64,000 bases of DNA from Dimargaris cristalligena (taxonomy: Eukaryota; Kickxellomycota; Dimargaritomycetes; Dimargaritales; Dimargaritaceae). The notes below the pieces were generated by a model, which searched no databases, had not been told where the DNA came from, and worked only from the letters and a program-made list of their open reading frames with translations. The position numbers and the translations under genes were made by a program. Positions 1 to 11,555 of the stretch are shown in pieces; the stretch's first letter is position 1; the number at the start of each line of letters is the position of its first letter. Location of the stretch: assembly GCA_027576995.1 (NCBI GenBank), contig JANBQC010000016.1, positions 1,441 through 65,440 of the forward strand, read 5' to 3'.

Positions 1-420
1 CCATATCAATGTCCCGAAAATCGAACGCCGGAAAACCAAGTGCGGTGTCGGCTAATTGATTGTCAGAAATTGGGCCATTCTCAGGATTAATGATGGCACC
101 AGTAGGACCCGGGTCCAATGCGTCAGCCTGAGCAGGGAGTAACTCGGGCATAGGCACATCATCGGTTGGAATGCTGGGGCCCGAAAAATCAAGCGCGGTG
201 TTGGCTAATTGATTGTCAGAAATTGGGCCATTCTCGGGATTATTAACGATGTTACCAGTAGGACCCGGGTCCGTTGTAATGGCCGGGGTCGAGAGTATCT
301 CGGAAAAGGCCATATCAATGTCCCGAAAATCGAACGCCGGAAAACCAAGTGCGGTGTCGGCTAATTGATTGTCAGAAATTGGGCCATCCTCGGGATTATT
401 AACGATGTTACCAAGAGGAC
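1..420. repeat. Diverged coding repeat with 153-156-bp and 309-bp spacing
   Basis: The motif ggctaattgattgtcagaa occurs at 50, 203 and 359 (spacings 153 and 156 bp, 51 and 52 codons). The block beginning ccatatcaatgtcccg at 1 recurs at 310, nearly identical for about 85 bp. This makes a higher-order unit of 309 bp (103 codons) within the same minus-strand reading frame. Confidence 0.85.
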
Positions 421-1768
421 CCGGGTCCAATGTGATGGCCCGAGCCAAGAGTATCTGAACCATGGCATTGTACTCGGCCGGATTTGTACATATGGATAGT
501 TCGAGATTAAGGTCGGTAAATAAGGGATCAGAAGGAATGGCAAGGGTATCTGCGCCATACTGGGACAATTGACTGGCTGGAGGCCCAATACCCTCGGTAT
601 TTTCGACGGAATTGCCTATAGGAGCCGGCTCCAACGCGGTGGCCTGAGTCGCAGGCAAGTCGGCCATGGCAACATCGTCGTTAGGAAACTCGGACACAGG
701 ATAATCAAATGTAATGTGGGCAGATTGTGGCAGGGAGGGTACGACGGGGACACTAACGCTACACTGGGGATACTGGCAGGCTGGAGGCCCAATACCCTCG
801 GTATTTTCGACGGAATTGCCTATAGGAGCCGGCTCCAACGCGGTGGCCTGAGTCGCAGGCAAGTCGGCCATGGCAACATCGTCGTTAGGAAACTCGGACA
901 CAGGATAATCAAATGTAATGTGGGCAGATTGTGGCAGGGAGGGTACGACGGGGACACTAACGCTACACTGGGACAATTGACTGGCTGGAGGCCCAATACC
1001 CTCGGTATTTTCGACGGAATTGCCTATAGGAGCCGGCTCCAATGCGGTGGCCTGAGTCGCAGGCAAGTCGGCCATGACAATATCGCCGTCATTAGTTTCC
1101 AATATGGATAGCGAGGTGCCAGCACTAACAGAATCCAAATCTGAAGAAATAAAAAGTGATTCAGCGAAATACCTCGCAAGCTGGTCAATTGTATCATCAC
1201 AATCTTCGGGCTTGCTGGTTAATATGTTAGTCAGAGCCGGCTCTGACACAACAACCGGAGCTGGGGCGGGCTGGACTACAGCTATATCATTCACCAGGGC
1301 ATTATCCGGAGATATCCTAATGATGTTATTAGCTAAATGGGGCCGCGAGTAAATGACCGGTGCACATGTGTTATAATGGGAATACTGATAGATGGGCTTA
1401 GTTATAAGGGGCAAGGTATCAGGTAACCTGGCCGAGGCCTTTGAAGGATTTCTCCATGGCCTAGTACATTGGCTCCTATATGGTATCTTAAAGTAAGGAG
1501 ATGATGAATAAGATGAACTATAATTATTATTTAAATTAATTGGAATGGAAATATATTCATCTGTAGAATGGGGCTTGGTGCAACTCACCAAGCCCGTGGT
1601 TGAATAAGTAATCACTGGGGCACTATATAGCCCATATATCAGCCTAGAAAGGCTGATAATGGCCCAAATGGCCCCAGTTAAAAAAGTAAAAAAGCCATCT
1701 AAGGCTGTATAAAGGGAATCAAATACCCATAAACTAAGTATGGGGTAGTAAAAACATGTGGGCAACAT
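1..1768 (-). CDS. Partial tandem-repeat protein with hydrophobic N-terminus, runs off left edge
   Basis: The minus strand is open without a stop from an ATG at 1768-1766 to the window edge, at least 589 codons. The nearest upstream in-frame stop is at about 1799. Residues 6-49 are strongly hydrophobic (two stretches around 8-16 and 26-48), which suggests a membrane anchor or hairpin. A Ser/Thr/Pro-rich region follows, then repeats. One unit of exactly 68 codons (204 bp) occurs about 2.5 times between 577 and about 1076 and contains the core MADLPATQATALEPAP. A different, more diverged 51-52-codon unit fills 1-420. Every repeat period is a multiple of three, and the open frame survives across them, so the coding direction is minus. 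The product is acidic and low-complexity, and I do not recognise a family. An intron cannot be excluded, and the C-terminus lies outside the window. Confidence 0.7.
   Translation of the reverse strand, partial: MLPTCFYYPILSLWVFDSLYTALDGFFTFLTGAIWAIISLSRLIYGLYSAPVITYSTTGLVSCTKPHSTDEYISIPINLNNNYSSSYSSSPYFKIPYRSQCTRPWRNPSKASARLPDTLPLITKPIYQYSHYNTCAPVIYSRPHLANNIIRISPDNALVNDIAVVQPAPAPVVVSEPALTNILTSKPEDCDDTIDQLARYFAESLFISSDLDSVSAGTSLSILETNDGDIVMADLPATQATALEPAPIGNSVENTEGIGPPASQLSQCSVSVPVVPSLPQSAHITFDYPVSEFPNDDVAMADLPATQATALEPAPIGNSVENTEGIGPPACQYPQCSVSVPVVPSLPQSAHITFDYPVSEFPNDDVAMADLPATQATALEPAPIGNSVENTEGIGPPASQLSQYGADTLAIPSDPLFTDLNLELSICTNPAEYNAMVQILLARAITLDPGPLGNIVNNPEDGPISDNQLADTALGFPAFDFRDIDMAFSEILSTPAITTDPGPTGNIVNNPENGPISDNQLANTALDFSGPSIPTDDVPMPELLPAQADALDPGPTGAIINPENGPISDNQLADTALGFPAFDFRDIDM
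577..1076. repeat. 204-bp tandem repeat (68 codons), about 2.5 copies
   Basis: The segment starting ctggaggcccaataccctcg recurs at 577, 781 and 985, an exact 204-bp spacing. The first two copies are almost identical along their length and differ mainly at their junctions; the third is partial. The near-identity indicates recent expansion. The repeat is coding on the minus strand. Confidence 0.93.
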
Positions 1769-2160
1769 TTTTAATTTTAATAATTGTAATAAAAAAAACT
1801 AATAGTATTAGATTTATTGGGTGGAATTTGGCCCCTTTTTATTCTTTCTAGGGTGCTTTAGAGATATATTAGTATACTATATTAGTTAGAGATATTCTAT
1901 ACTAAGTAATATCCCCTATTCCTTCCCTTTGTAAGTATGGCTTAAACTGATGCAAAATAATGCATCCTGTCTCTAATTGACTCTTCACTCCATATTTTTA
2001 CTATACTTTCCCATATAGTTTTTATTATAATTGATGCCTTTATTTTATCTGCACTATCTTCTCACTCCATTTAGAAACTTATACTGGTTTTTATTTATGC
2101 TATTTAGAATATATTTTGTATCTATCACTTTGTTGGGCCATACTACTCATACCTAATACT
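1769..2160. other. AT-rich intergenic stretch
   Basis: AT-rich DNA upstream of both flanking genes. It presumably holds the promoters of the minus-strand repeat-protein gene and the plus-strand pseudogene. I see no ORF or repeat in it. Confidence 0.5.
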
Positions 2161-2778
2161 ATGGTTAACCCTGCCACCTATGACACCTGGTCTCTTATTG
2201 CTGTTGCTCTTGTTGAACTGAGTCAGTCAGCCCCTATGCACAACAACAATAACAATACTGCAAACCACAGAACTGGGAACTACTATCCTAACTGAAGCAG
2301 CTCTTCCAGCAACGACAGCATGGGCCAAAACAGCACCAATGACAACTCCCGCATCCAGCCCCTTTCACTGTCCCGCAGCGCAGCGGGAATGGGCCCAGAA
2401 CTTACTAATGGGCAGCTTAATTAATTTCTCCTTGGGGATTTAGATTTGATTCTGGAGCGGATCGCAAGTGCACCGGTTATCCCCCGCGGGGTCCAAGGAC
2501 CCGCCGAATTTAAGGACTTCCTCGATCTGAAGGCTTATTTCCAGACGATGAGCGTGGCCCAGTTCCAACAGCACGCTACTATCGTGGACTCGATGTTCGA
2601 TAGATACCTCCTAAGCAACAGCCGGAGGAAGGGTATGATGTTGGTGTACCTCAGTGAAAAACAAAAACGGGGCGTCTCATTCTGCGAACGAGATATAATG
2701 GCCTTGCCGATTTTAAGTGAATGGCTTGCCCAGGTTCAGAGCCTGCTGAACAGGCAGCCGTCCGCCCATACCACTTAG
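2161..2778 (+). pseudogene. Decayed secreted-protein gene, paralogue of the gene at 22569-23195
   Basis: Reading from the ATG at 2161 gives a signal-like N-terminus (TWSLIAVALVELSQSAPM), an Asn-rich stretch and a C-terminal domain. The whole frame aligns with the intact 208-residue protein at 22569-23195. The shared landmarks are the signal-peptide end QSAPM, the FLLGDLD motif, and the C-terminal motif MMLVYLSEKQKRGVSF, which reads MMFVYLSEKQRRNVQF in the paralogue. Two in-frame stops interrupt it: TGA at 2293-2295, and TAA at 2422-2424. The TAA stands where the paralogue has a Gln, and a single C-to-T change would explain it. No frameshift is needed over about 205 codons. It is therefore either a young pseudogene or, less likely, a gene whose introns remove both stops. 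The second half is open from about 2425 and ends with a stop at 2776-2778. Confidence 0.8.
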
Positions 2779-4153
2779 CAATAGCCCGGTTAACTTTTTC
2801 ACAGTGCCCAGGCGCGCCTTTTCACTGGCGGGGATCAGTTTTTATAATAAACAGGTTTACCATCGATAATAAAACTGTATATACAGTGGTATGGACTGAG
2901 GTTCACTACATGTTCGGCATGTCCAATGTGAAGCGGTGGTCAGTATGGAAGACAGTTGGGCCATGCTGGTTTTTAAAAGGAATGACGGATATGCAACTAA
3001 TATGCGTTAAACACTGAGGACTCCCCTGCTCTAAGATTTTCGGCGCCTTCCGCTGGCAACCTCCTACCTTCCCTCGGGTCAATTCAGGACATCACCCTCG
3101 GACTCGGCCTCTAGTCCAGAGACTTTCCCTGCTATCGCCGTAGTCTCCTAGATACCAACCCCCCCCCCCAACCCGTACTCCCCCCCTATACTATCCTAAG
3201 GTAGTCTGCCGGTATCATCTGTGCCGATTAATGTACTTCTGGTATCCCCCTACCTGTACTACCGACAGGGCGTTCTCCCTTTTGCAAAACCCGTATATCG
3301 ACAGAGCCCCACTCGGCCTGGAATTATACTTGGCTGATTGGCCACTATTGATTTCCCAGCCCTCCTTTAGTGCCAAATGTGCCGTCTCGTATTTGGCGAG
3401 CTATTCGACCTGCAGCATTTCCCGGCCTTCACCTATGCCCACTGCACCCCTAATTAGAATATATGTGCTGGTGAAAACTATGTATCAGTTTGCCAAGCAA
3501 ACAGGCCTTCTAAACTATAGAGACGCATACCCGAAATAATGTATATTCGTAATATAGCTAATCGATCTGCGTAGTGGAACTGGCCATATGTTTGGTCGGT
3601 ATTCTTTTATCAAATACACTATACCGCAAGCCTATACACCCGTTTGGCTTTTATTAATTCCTATCCATGTGTATTGTAAAAGCAGTGCCCTTAAACTGCC
3701 ATACCTTTTACTTAACAGTCATTTCAAACACTTGGGTTGTCCGGAAGCCCGAAGATAGCCGAGAGATACACTCGGGTATCGTTGAAAATGCCCATGTCTC
3801 TACAGTACCTACCACACATGCCCAATTATTGAGGGCGGTGTTTATGTGTGGATTTCACACACGGTAGTTGGGAAGGAAAGAGGTTCAGGTCGGTTTCCCG
3901 GGCGGGGCCGAACCATTCTGCTTAATACCGTTGCTGGCCAGTATTGCCCTTGCCCACACGGGCGCTGCCGCTTGAGACGGCTTAAGACGACCCGCTATTA
4001 CCGGATGGACATCTGTCTCTTTCCGTTACTCTGTATGGTCCAAGCCATGCAGCTGGTTTCCCCCTGTGGTTCCGCAGAAGTCCACAGTCTGTAGAGTGAT
4101 ACCGAATTCACACTACAGAATAGGAACATATACATGTTACCCGACGAGAATAG
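2779..4153. other. Gene-poor stretch
   Basis: Only short unsupported ORFs on either strand, with no recognisable domain or splice pattern. It contains C-runs near 3161-3187. I see no coding gene. Confidence 0.5.
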
Positions 4154-4297
4154 ATATGGGAGAAGTTCATTCAGGCTGTATAATGAAAAATCCATTGGAT
4201 GCGGCCAATATTACTGGTTAAAATCTCTTCTCACATATATTCACCCATACACGTATTATGAATAACATTATACAGCTGGTTTGAATTTCACCCATAT
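4154..4297 (-). mobile_element. MITE-like element, copy 1 (144 bp)
   Basis: It begins atatgggagaagttcattca and ends with tgaatttcacccatat, which form imperfect terminal inverted repeats of about 28 bp. The outermost bases TATGGG and CCCATA suggest a TA target. The interior (ccattggatg...tactggtta...cccatacac) is the reverse complement of the interior of the copies at 28067 and 30886. It has no coding capacity. Confidence 0.85.
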
Positions 4298-6447
<2,150 letters not shown>

Positions 6448-6991
6448 CGACTGGGAATTGCCATACCCTGAAGCATCTCCAACGATGTTCTCCCAACTCT
6501 CTAAATATTTACATTTTCGCTACCTGGGCAATACCCCCCCCCCACTCCATCACTGTCGTCCTTGATTTCCATTCGTGGTGGGCTCTTGTATTTAACCTCC
6601 TCCTTTATATACCCTTTATATTGCTTTAATTACCCTTAAAAGGCCAGGGGCCAACGCCACTTGGCCGATTCAGGTTACCTTCACTTTTACATTTTCTGTA
6701 TATTGCATTACACTTTAGATTAATAGACTCTGTTCTTAAAATTGATATCAGATAATTGAAGTATGCGTGTATATATGTATATATATGGAAAAGGGATAAT
6801 AGTCAATAGGTGGACTGGGCTACCCTCCAAGAAGGAAAATTGCTGATACCTGACGGCCTAAATGAGCGGGGCAGGACTAGGGCCAGATCACTGGCTAAAG
6901 CACTTTACGCATGGAATACACCTTCTCCGCGGCCTTTGGGTTATCTCTACGTTGCTCGAAGTGGAGGACAGTGCGGTTATGTTGTAAATGT
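6448..6991. other. Convergent intergenic region
   Basis: Lies between two converging genes, the zinc transporter and argininosuccinate lyase. It has AT-rich stretches (tatatgtatatatatgg near 6771) and is presumably 3' UTR and terminator sequence. No ORF is supported. Confidence 0.5.
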
Positions 6992-8368
6992 TTAGGCCAA
7001 CCATTTCTGCAGAGCGGCAATCTGGGCCTCGACCGTTTTCCGGCTGGTACCTCCGATGCTGGAGCGGTTATCGATGCTCCGTTCGTAGTCCCACACGGCA
7101 CTGACATCGTCGGCAAAGGATGTGTGCAGCGTTTGGAGATCAGCCACGGTTAGGCTCGACAAAGGCACTTGACGTTCCTCGGCCATGCGCACCGCCGCCC
7201 CGGAGATGTGGTGAGTTTCGCGGAAAGGAACCCCCTTACGCACCAGGTACTCGGCCAAATCGGTGGCCAGCATATCGGGGCTCAGACTCTGCCGCATACG
7301 GTCAGGGTTGATTTTCAAAGTGGCAATCACCCGGGTCAGAATCTGGAGACAGCCGTGGAGGGTGTCATAGGCATCGAACATGGGTTCCTTATCCTCCTGC
7401 AGATCCTTATTGTAGGTGCTTGGTAGACCCTTGACGGTCATGAGAAAACCAGACAGGGACCCGAAGACGCGGCCGGACTTACCGCGCAGCAACTCCAAAC
7501 TATCGGGGTTCTTCTTTTGGGGCATCAGGCTACTGCCGGTACTGTAGGCATCGGCCAACGAAACGTAGCCGAATTCGCTGGAACTATAAGTGATCAGGTC
7601 CTCGGCGATCCGGGATACATGCATCATAGTGAGACTGCACCAGAAGAGGAATTCGGAGACGAAGTCACGGTCGCCGACGGCCACCAAACTGTTGGGGATG
7701 ACGTCGCGGAACCCGAGTTCCCGGGCCAGGAACTCGCGGTCCACTTCAAACGGATTACCAGCTAGCGCGCCGGCGCCGAGGGGCAATACGTTGAACCGTT
7801 CAATCAGTTGTTCCAACCGCTCGGTATCCTGCTGCCAGTTCCAGGCGTAGCTGAGGAGGAAATGGCTCCACCGGATAGGCTGGGCGCGCTGCAGATGGGT
7901 GTACCCGGGCATGAGCACGTCCATTTCCGCCTCGGCCCGCTCCACGGTACTCCGGACCAGGTCGCGGGTTAATTCCACCAACTCCCGGGCAGCGTCGCGC
8001 AGCCACAGACGCATATCGGTGGCCACTTGGTCGTTCCGGCTGCGCCCCGTATGCAGCTTACCGGCTACCGACCCCACGAGTTCACCCAGCCGGCGTTCGT
8101 TGGCGGTGTGGATATCTTCGTCGCCGGCCTTGATGGCAAAGGTACCGGCTTCCCATTCGGCCTGCACGGCGCTAAGCCCCTGGTCCAGCGTGCGGGCCTC
8201 GTCGGCGGTCAAAATATGGCGCTTGCAGAGAGCCTTGACGTAGGCCTGGGAGCCCATGATATCGGCCTTGAACATACGACGGTCAAAGTGGATCGACTCG
8301 TTGAACTGGTCCATCAGGGGATCAGTGGCACCGGTGAAACGGCCACCCCAGAGTTTCTTGGTCGACAT
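6992..8368 (-). CDS. ARG4: Argininosuccinate lyase
   Basis: 458 residues, single exon, close to the usual length of about 460. It should cleave argininosuccinate to arginine and fumarate, the last step of arginine synthesis, in the cytosol. The start MSTKKLWGGRF matches the conserved N-terminus of the family, so I took ATG 8368-8366 rather than a longer in-frame extension reaching about 8500 that has no ATG. The fumarase/aspartase-superfamily signature GSSLMPQKKNPD lies near residues 277-288. HTGRSRNDQVATDMRLW, a substrate-binding segment, lies near residues 105-121. The motif GYTHLQRAQPIRWSHF, bearing a catalytic His, is also present. Nothing is missing. It converges with the zinc transporter gene and is unrelated to it in function. 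The arginase gene at 59.4 kb acts on its product. Confidence 0.97.
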   Translation of the reverse strand: MSTKKLWGGRFTGATDPLMDQFNESIHFDRRMFKADIMGSQAYVKALCKRHILTADEARTLDQGLSAVQAEWEAGTFAIKAGDEDIHTANERRLGELVGSVAGKLHTGRSRNDQVATDMRLWLRDAARELVELTRDLVRSTVERAEAEMDVLMPGYTHLQRAQPIRWSHFLLSYAWNWQQDTERLEQLIERFNVLPLGAGALAGNPFEVDREFLARELGFRDVIPNSLVAVGDRDFVSEFLFWCSLTMMHVSRIAEDLITYSSSEFGYVSLADAYSTGSSLMPQKKNPDSLELLRGKSGRVFGSLSGFLMTVKGLPSTYNKDLQEDKEPMFDAYDTLHGCLQILTRVIATLKINPDRMRQSLSPDMLATDLAEYLVRKGVPFRETHHISGAAVRMAEERQVPLSSLTVADLQTLHTSFADDVSAVWDYERSIDNRSSIGGTSRKTVEAQIAALQKWLA

Positions 8369-9767
8369 GGTGTGGGTAGAGAATATGGAAGGGCGAAAAG
8401 GGAAAGGGAGAATAATGCGGTGAAGAGTCACAGATAGGATCGGCGCAGTAGGCGGTTTAAAAAGAGAAAGGCGGGGGGTGGTGAGACAAGGTGGGATCAC
8501 AAGTCACTCTAAATAGTAATCACAGTTAAACAGAGTGCGAAAGACAGTCAACAGAGGGTAAAATTGCGGGGCGTACCAAAAGAAGGCTTAGGCTACAGAG
8601 CTAGACTAAGGGTATTTTATATAGAGAGGATGTTTCACTATGTAGGGCTAAACCCCTATTCGGCCGGTCTTTCTCTTTGATTCCTGTGTAAAATTATGGA
8701 GGGAAAAAAAAGCTACCAAAGGGAATGGTGGTCTATACTTGCCCCCCCCCTTCAATCAATCGAATAGGCCTTACGGCATACGCAAAAACTCCGTTAGGGC
8801 ATGTCGGGCTGTATTGCCCCTATAGCAAATGACATGGCTCAAAGATATACGATCACCAAGTCATTATGACTCTTCATGGCCATGGGGACCAATCAGTAGC
8901 AAATGTACTTCGTTGATATGTTGCTTCATTCCATACTACCACTGTATAGCTGTGGGTCATTAGAAGCCCTCCACTGCCGTGCCATATCTAGTGACTGGTA
9001 TTCCAAATTAAGCCCATTAGAGTCGATCATTCTACCGACTACCCTAGCTCAGACTCAAGGATGCATACTCGGGGGTGATTAAAACGATAAACAAGGCCCC
9101 GAAATAAACCAAGGAGTCCTCCCAGTCCACTACGCCCAGTAAGATCAACCAAGTGGATACATCATGAAGGAAGGGCGAAGTTCCGACTCAAGTCGACCTC
9201 ATCGTATCAGTTAACGAGATAGATTGAGGAGAGTCTGTAAATAGAATATAACGCAATTTCTCTTTAAGTGCGTTTGCATTGCGCCAAAAGCCACATCAAA
9301 TCATTTACCAAAACTCCTAAGGTGTATATGAGGGGCATTTATTCCTTGACATGGCTGATTAAGGAAAAAATTGGGATAATATTGAAAGGGTTAAAAGAAA
9401 AGTAAAAGAAAAGAGTCCGTAGTATCTCAACAAGAAAAGAAATTGAAAAGGTGTATATAAAGAAATGACAGTCCAGTTGCTGAGGTTAATTAAACAAAAA
9501 ATTGGAAGGAAAAAAGGCTAAATGATTCTGGATGCTCCAATATGATGGGGAGGGTACTCTAATAATGGGCTAAAGTAAATTGGCCAACATAAAACAGGGG
9601 CTCGGGAGACAACATAGGTAAGGCTGGGATTGTTCAATCCCCCCAGGCAATATCGGGCAATGGGTGCAATACCAAAATAATAGATAAGTTAAAACATAGC
9701 GGGGCGCAATGACTAACCAGTTACCGGATCTATGAAAAATTTCTCCATCTCAGCCACCCGAATCCCA
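8369..9767. other. Intergenic region between ASL and MTHFR
   Basis: This 1.4-kb stretch lies between the start of the lyase gene and the stop of the reductase gene, both on the minus strand. It must hold the lyase promoter (about 8369-8650) and the reductase 3' region. I see no gene or repeat. Confidence 0.5.
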
Positions 9768-11555
9768 TTACTGCTCGAAAACCTGGAAGATATCACCCAC
9801 GGGCTTTTGGAAGTCGTTATCAACCATGTTTACCAAGTACCAATCATCCGCAATCTGCTGGATCACCTGGTACGAAGGGGAGTCGGGGGTATAGAGGTTA
9901 GCCCAGAGCTGCCAGAGACCAAAGGCCTCGTCTTTCCAGGCCATAAAACTGACGGCATCGACAATAGTGGGCTGTTTAATCTCTTGGCCGGGGAAGACCC
10001 CCCAGGTAACGGCATTGGGTTCGTCACTTTGGGTGTTGCTGCGCAGATCGCCACGGCGGTTGACCGCGTAGTAGGATAGCGTAGGCGGGGATGCCGATCC
10101 GGTGGAATCGTCGTCTCCGCCCTGGCAGGAGCCGATACGACTAATGAGACGGTCGAGAGCCTCGGGGCTCACGAAGAACTCCAGATACGCCTTTTGGTAG
10201 ACGTAACCGTTTTTGGGTCCCCAGCCCACATTGGGGTCGGACGACGCGGCACCATTGACGGCAGCCTGCGAATTGACCGTGAGAAAACCGCGGCTGTTGA
10301 TGGCAGTGAGGTGATCACGAATGGCCACTACCTCCTGGGTCAGGGGCTGGTCACTCCAGGGCAGGAACTTGATCTGTCCCGCACAAAAGCTAGCAAAAGT
10401 GCGGTAGATATCGTCCAGGGTCTGGGGGTGGTTCCACTGGGCCAGGCACTCGTCGCGGGCGTAGCGCAGAGCCATACCGTACCCGTCTAGTTCACCAAAG
10501 GCGGGGGATCGGGAATCACCCCAGCGACCGTTGGGAAATTCGTCCCAGGCTTCGGTACGGGCCACGTAACTGCGGGCGCGGTTGCGCCAGAAGATGGGAC
10601 GCACGGTTTCGCCACGGCGCTTGCGGCCCAGCGAGGGTTTCCAGGGCAGCGGGCGAAGTTTCTCCCGGGGGGCTACAAACTGGAGGCCCTCCAGGATCAG
10701 ACGGGTGGTCTTCTCAAGATTCAGGGTGTAAAAATGGAAGCCGAGGTGACCGGCTTCCCGGAGTTTGCTACACATGGCAATGGCCAGCTGGACACCATAC
10801 TGCTTGACGGCCTGATCATCATCCTTAATGGGTTCAAGTTGGGTCCGGACAATGTCGGGTACGGCAGTTTTGCAAAGCATGGTCATACGGTCGAAGCCGT
10901 TGTAGCTCTGGATGGGCATAATGCCGGCCAGAATGGGAACGTTGATCCCGGCGGCTCGGCACTTCTTCGTCCAGCCGAGGAATAGATCCACGTCGTAAAA
11001 GAGTTGGGTCACAATATAGTCCGCACCGGCATCGACCTTGGCCTTAAGGTGGACCATGTCCTGCTCAAGGCTCTCGGCGTCCAAGTGGCCCTCGGGGTAG
11101 CCAGCCACGGACACGCAGAAGTAGTCGCCGTAGTTCCGGCGAATATAGCGCACCAAATCCACGGCGTAGGAGAAGCCGTTTTCACAAGCGGTCCACTCGG
11201 CGGCCCCGCGGGGTGGGTCACCGCGCAGAGCAAGGATGTTCTGGATACCGGCCTCCTTGGCTTCACGGAGCGCGGTGTCAATCATATCGACGGACATGTT
11301 GGTACAGGTCAAGTGCATGCAGGTCTCCAGGCCGTAGACATTCTGGGAGGTCCGACAGATTTCGGTGGTAAGCTGGGAGGTGGTGCCGCCGGCCCCCCAT
11401 GTGACGTCGATGAACTCGGGGCCGAGATTGTACATGCGTTCCATGCGGTCGTAGAGGTTGACCACGCCCTGCTGGGTCTTGGGCGGGAAGTATTCGAACG
11501 ACCAAAAGGGCCGGTTCTCTTGGATGGCGTGTTCAATCTTGGTGATCACTTTCAT
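9768..11555 (-). CDS. MTHFR: Methylenetetrahydrofolate reductase
   Basis: 595 residues, single exon, the size of eukaryotic MTHFR (Met12/Met13 type). It reduces 5,10-methylene-THF to 5-methyl-THF for methionine synthesis. The N-terminal catalytic TIM-barrel begins MKVITKIEHAIQENRPFWSF and contains the family motifs FEYFPPKT, FIDVTWGAGG, HLTCTNM and LALRGDPPRG, with FAD-binding residues in the barrel. The C-terminal half is the eukaryotic regulatory domain where SAM binds, with WGPKNGYVYQKAYLEFF and the late motif WGVFPGQEIKQPTIVD. I took ATG 11555-11553 because it directly precedes conserved sequence; an extension of 22 codons upstream lacks an ATG. I cannot tell whether it is the Met12-like or Met13-like paralogue. 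A TATA-like ttatataac lies at about 11694 in the upstream region. Confidence 0.96.
   Translation of the reverse strand: MKVITKIEHAIQENRPFWSFEYFPPKTQQGVVNLYDRMERMYNLGPEFIDVTWGAGGTTSQLTTEICRTSQNVYGLETCMHLTCTNMSVDMIDTALREAKEAGIQNILALRGDPPRGAAEWTACENGFSYAVDLVRYIRRNYGDYFCVSVAGYPEGHLDAESLEQDMVHLKAKVDAGADYIVTQLFYDVDLFLGWTKKCRAAGINVPILAGIMPIQSYNGFDRMTMLCKTAVPDIVRTQLEPIKDDDQAVKQYGVQLAIAMCSKLREAGHLGFHFYTLNLEKTTRLILEGLQFVAPREKLRPLPWKPSLGRKRRGETVRPIFWRNRARSYVARTEAWDEFPNGRWGDSRSPAFGELDGYGMALRYARDECLAQWNHPQTLDDIYRTFASFCAGQIKFLPWSDQPLTQEVVAIRDHLTAINSRGFLTVNSQAAVNGAASSDPNVGWGPKNGYVYQKAYLEFFVSPEALDRLISRIGSCQGGDDDSTGSASPPTLSYYAVNRRGDLRSNTQSDEPNAVTWGVFPGQEIKQPTIVDAVSFMAWKDEAFGLWQLWANLYTPDSPSYQVIQQIADDWYLVNMVDNDFQKPVGDIFQVFEQ

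Noticed and set aside
569..1111. Plus-strand open frame of 180 codons across the tandem repeat
   Set aside because: It is the antisense shadow of the longer minus-strand frame. Repeat periods divisible by three keep several frames open at once, and the minus strand is open far beyond the repeat.
8369..8500. N-terminal extension of argininosuccinate lyase
   Set aside because: The in-frame extension has no ATG before MSTKKLWGGRF, which is the conserved family start.
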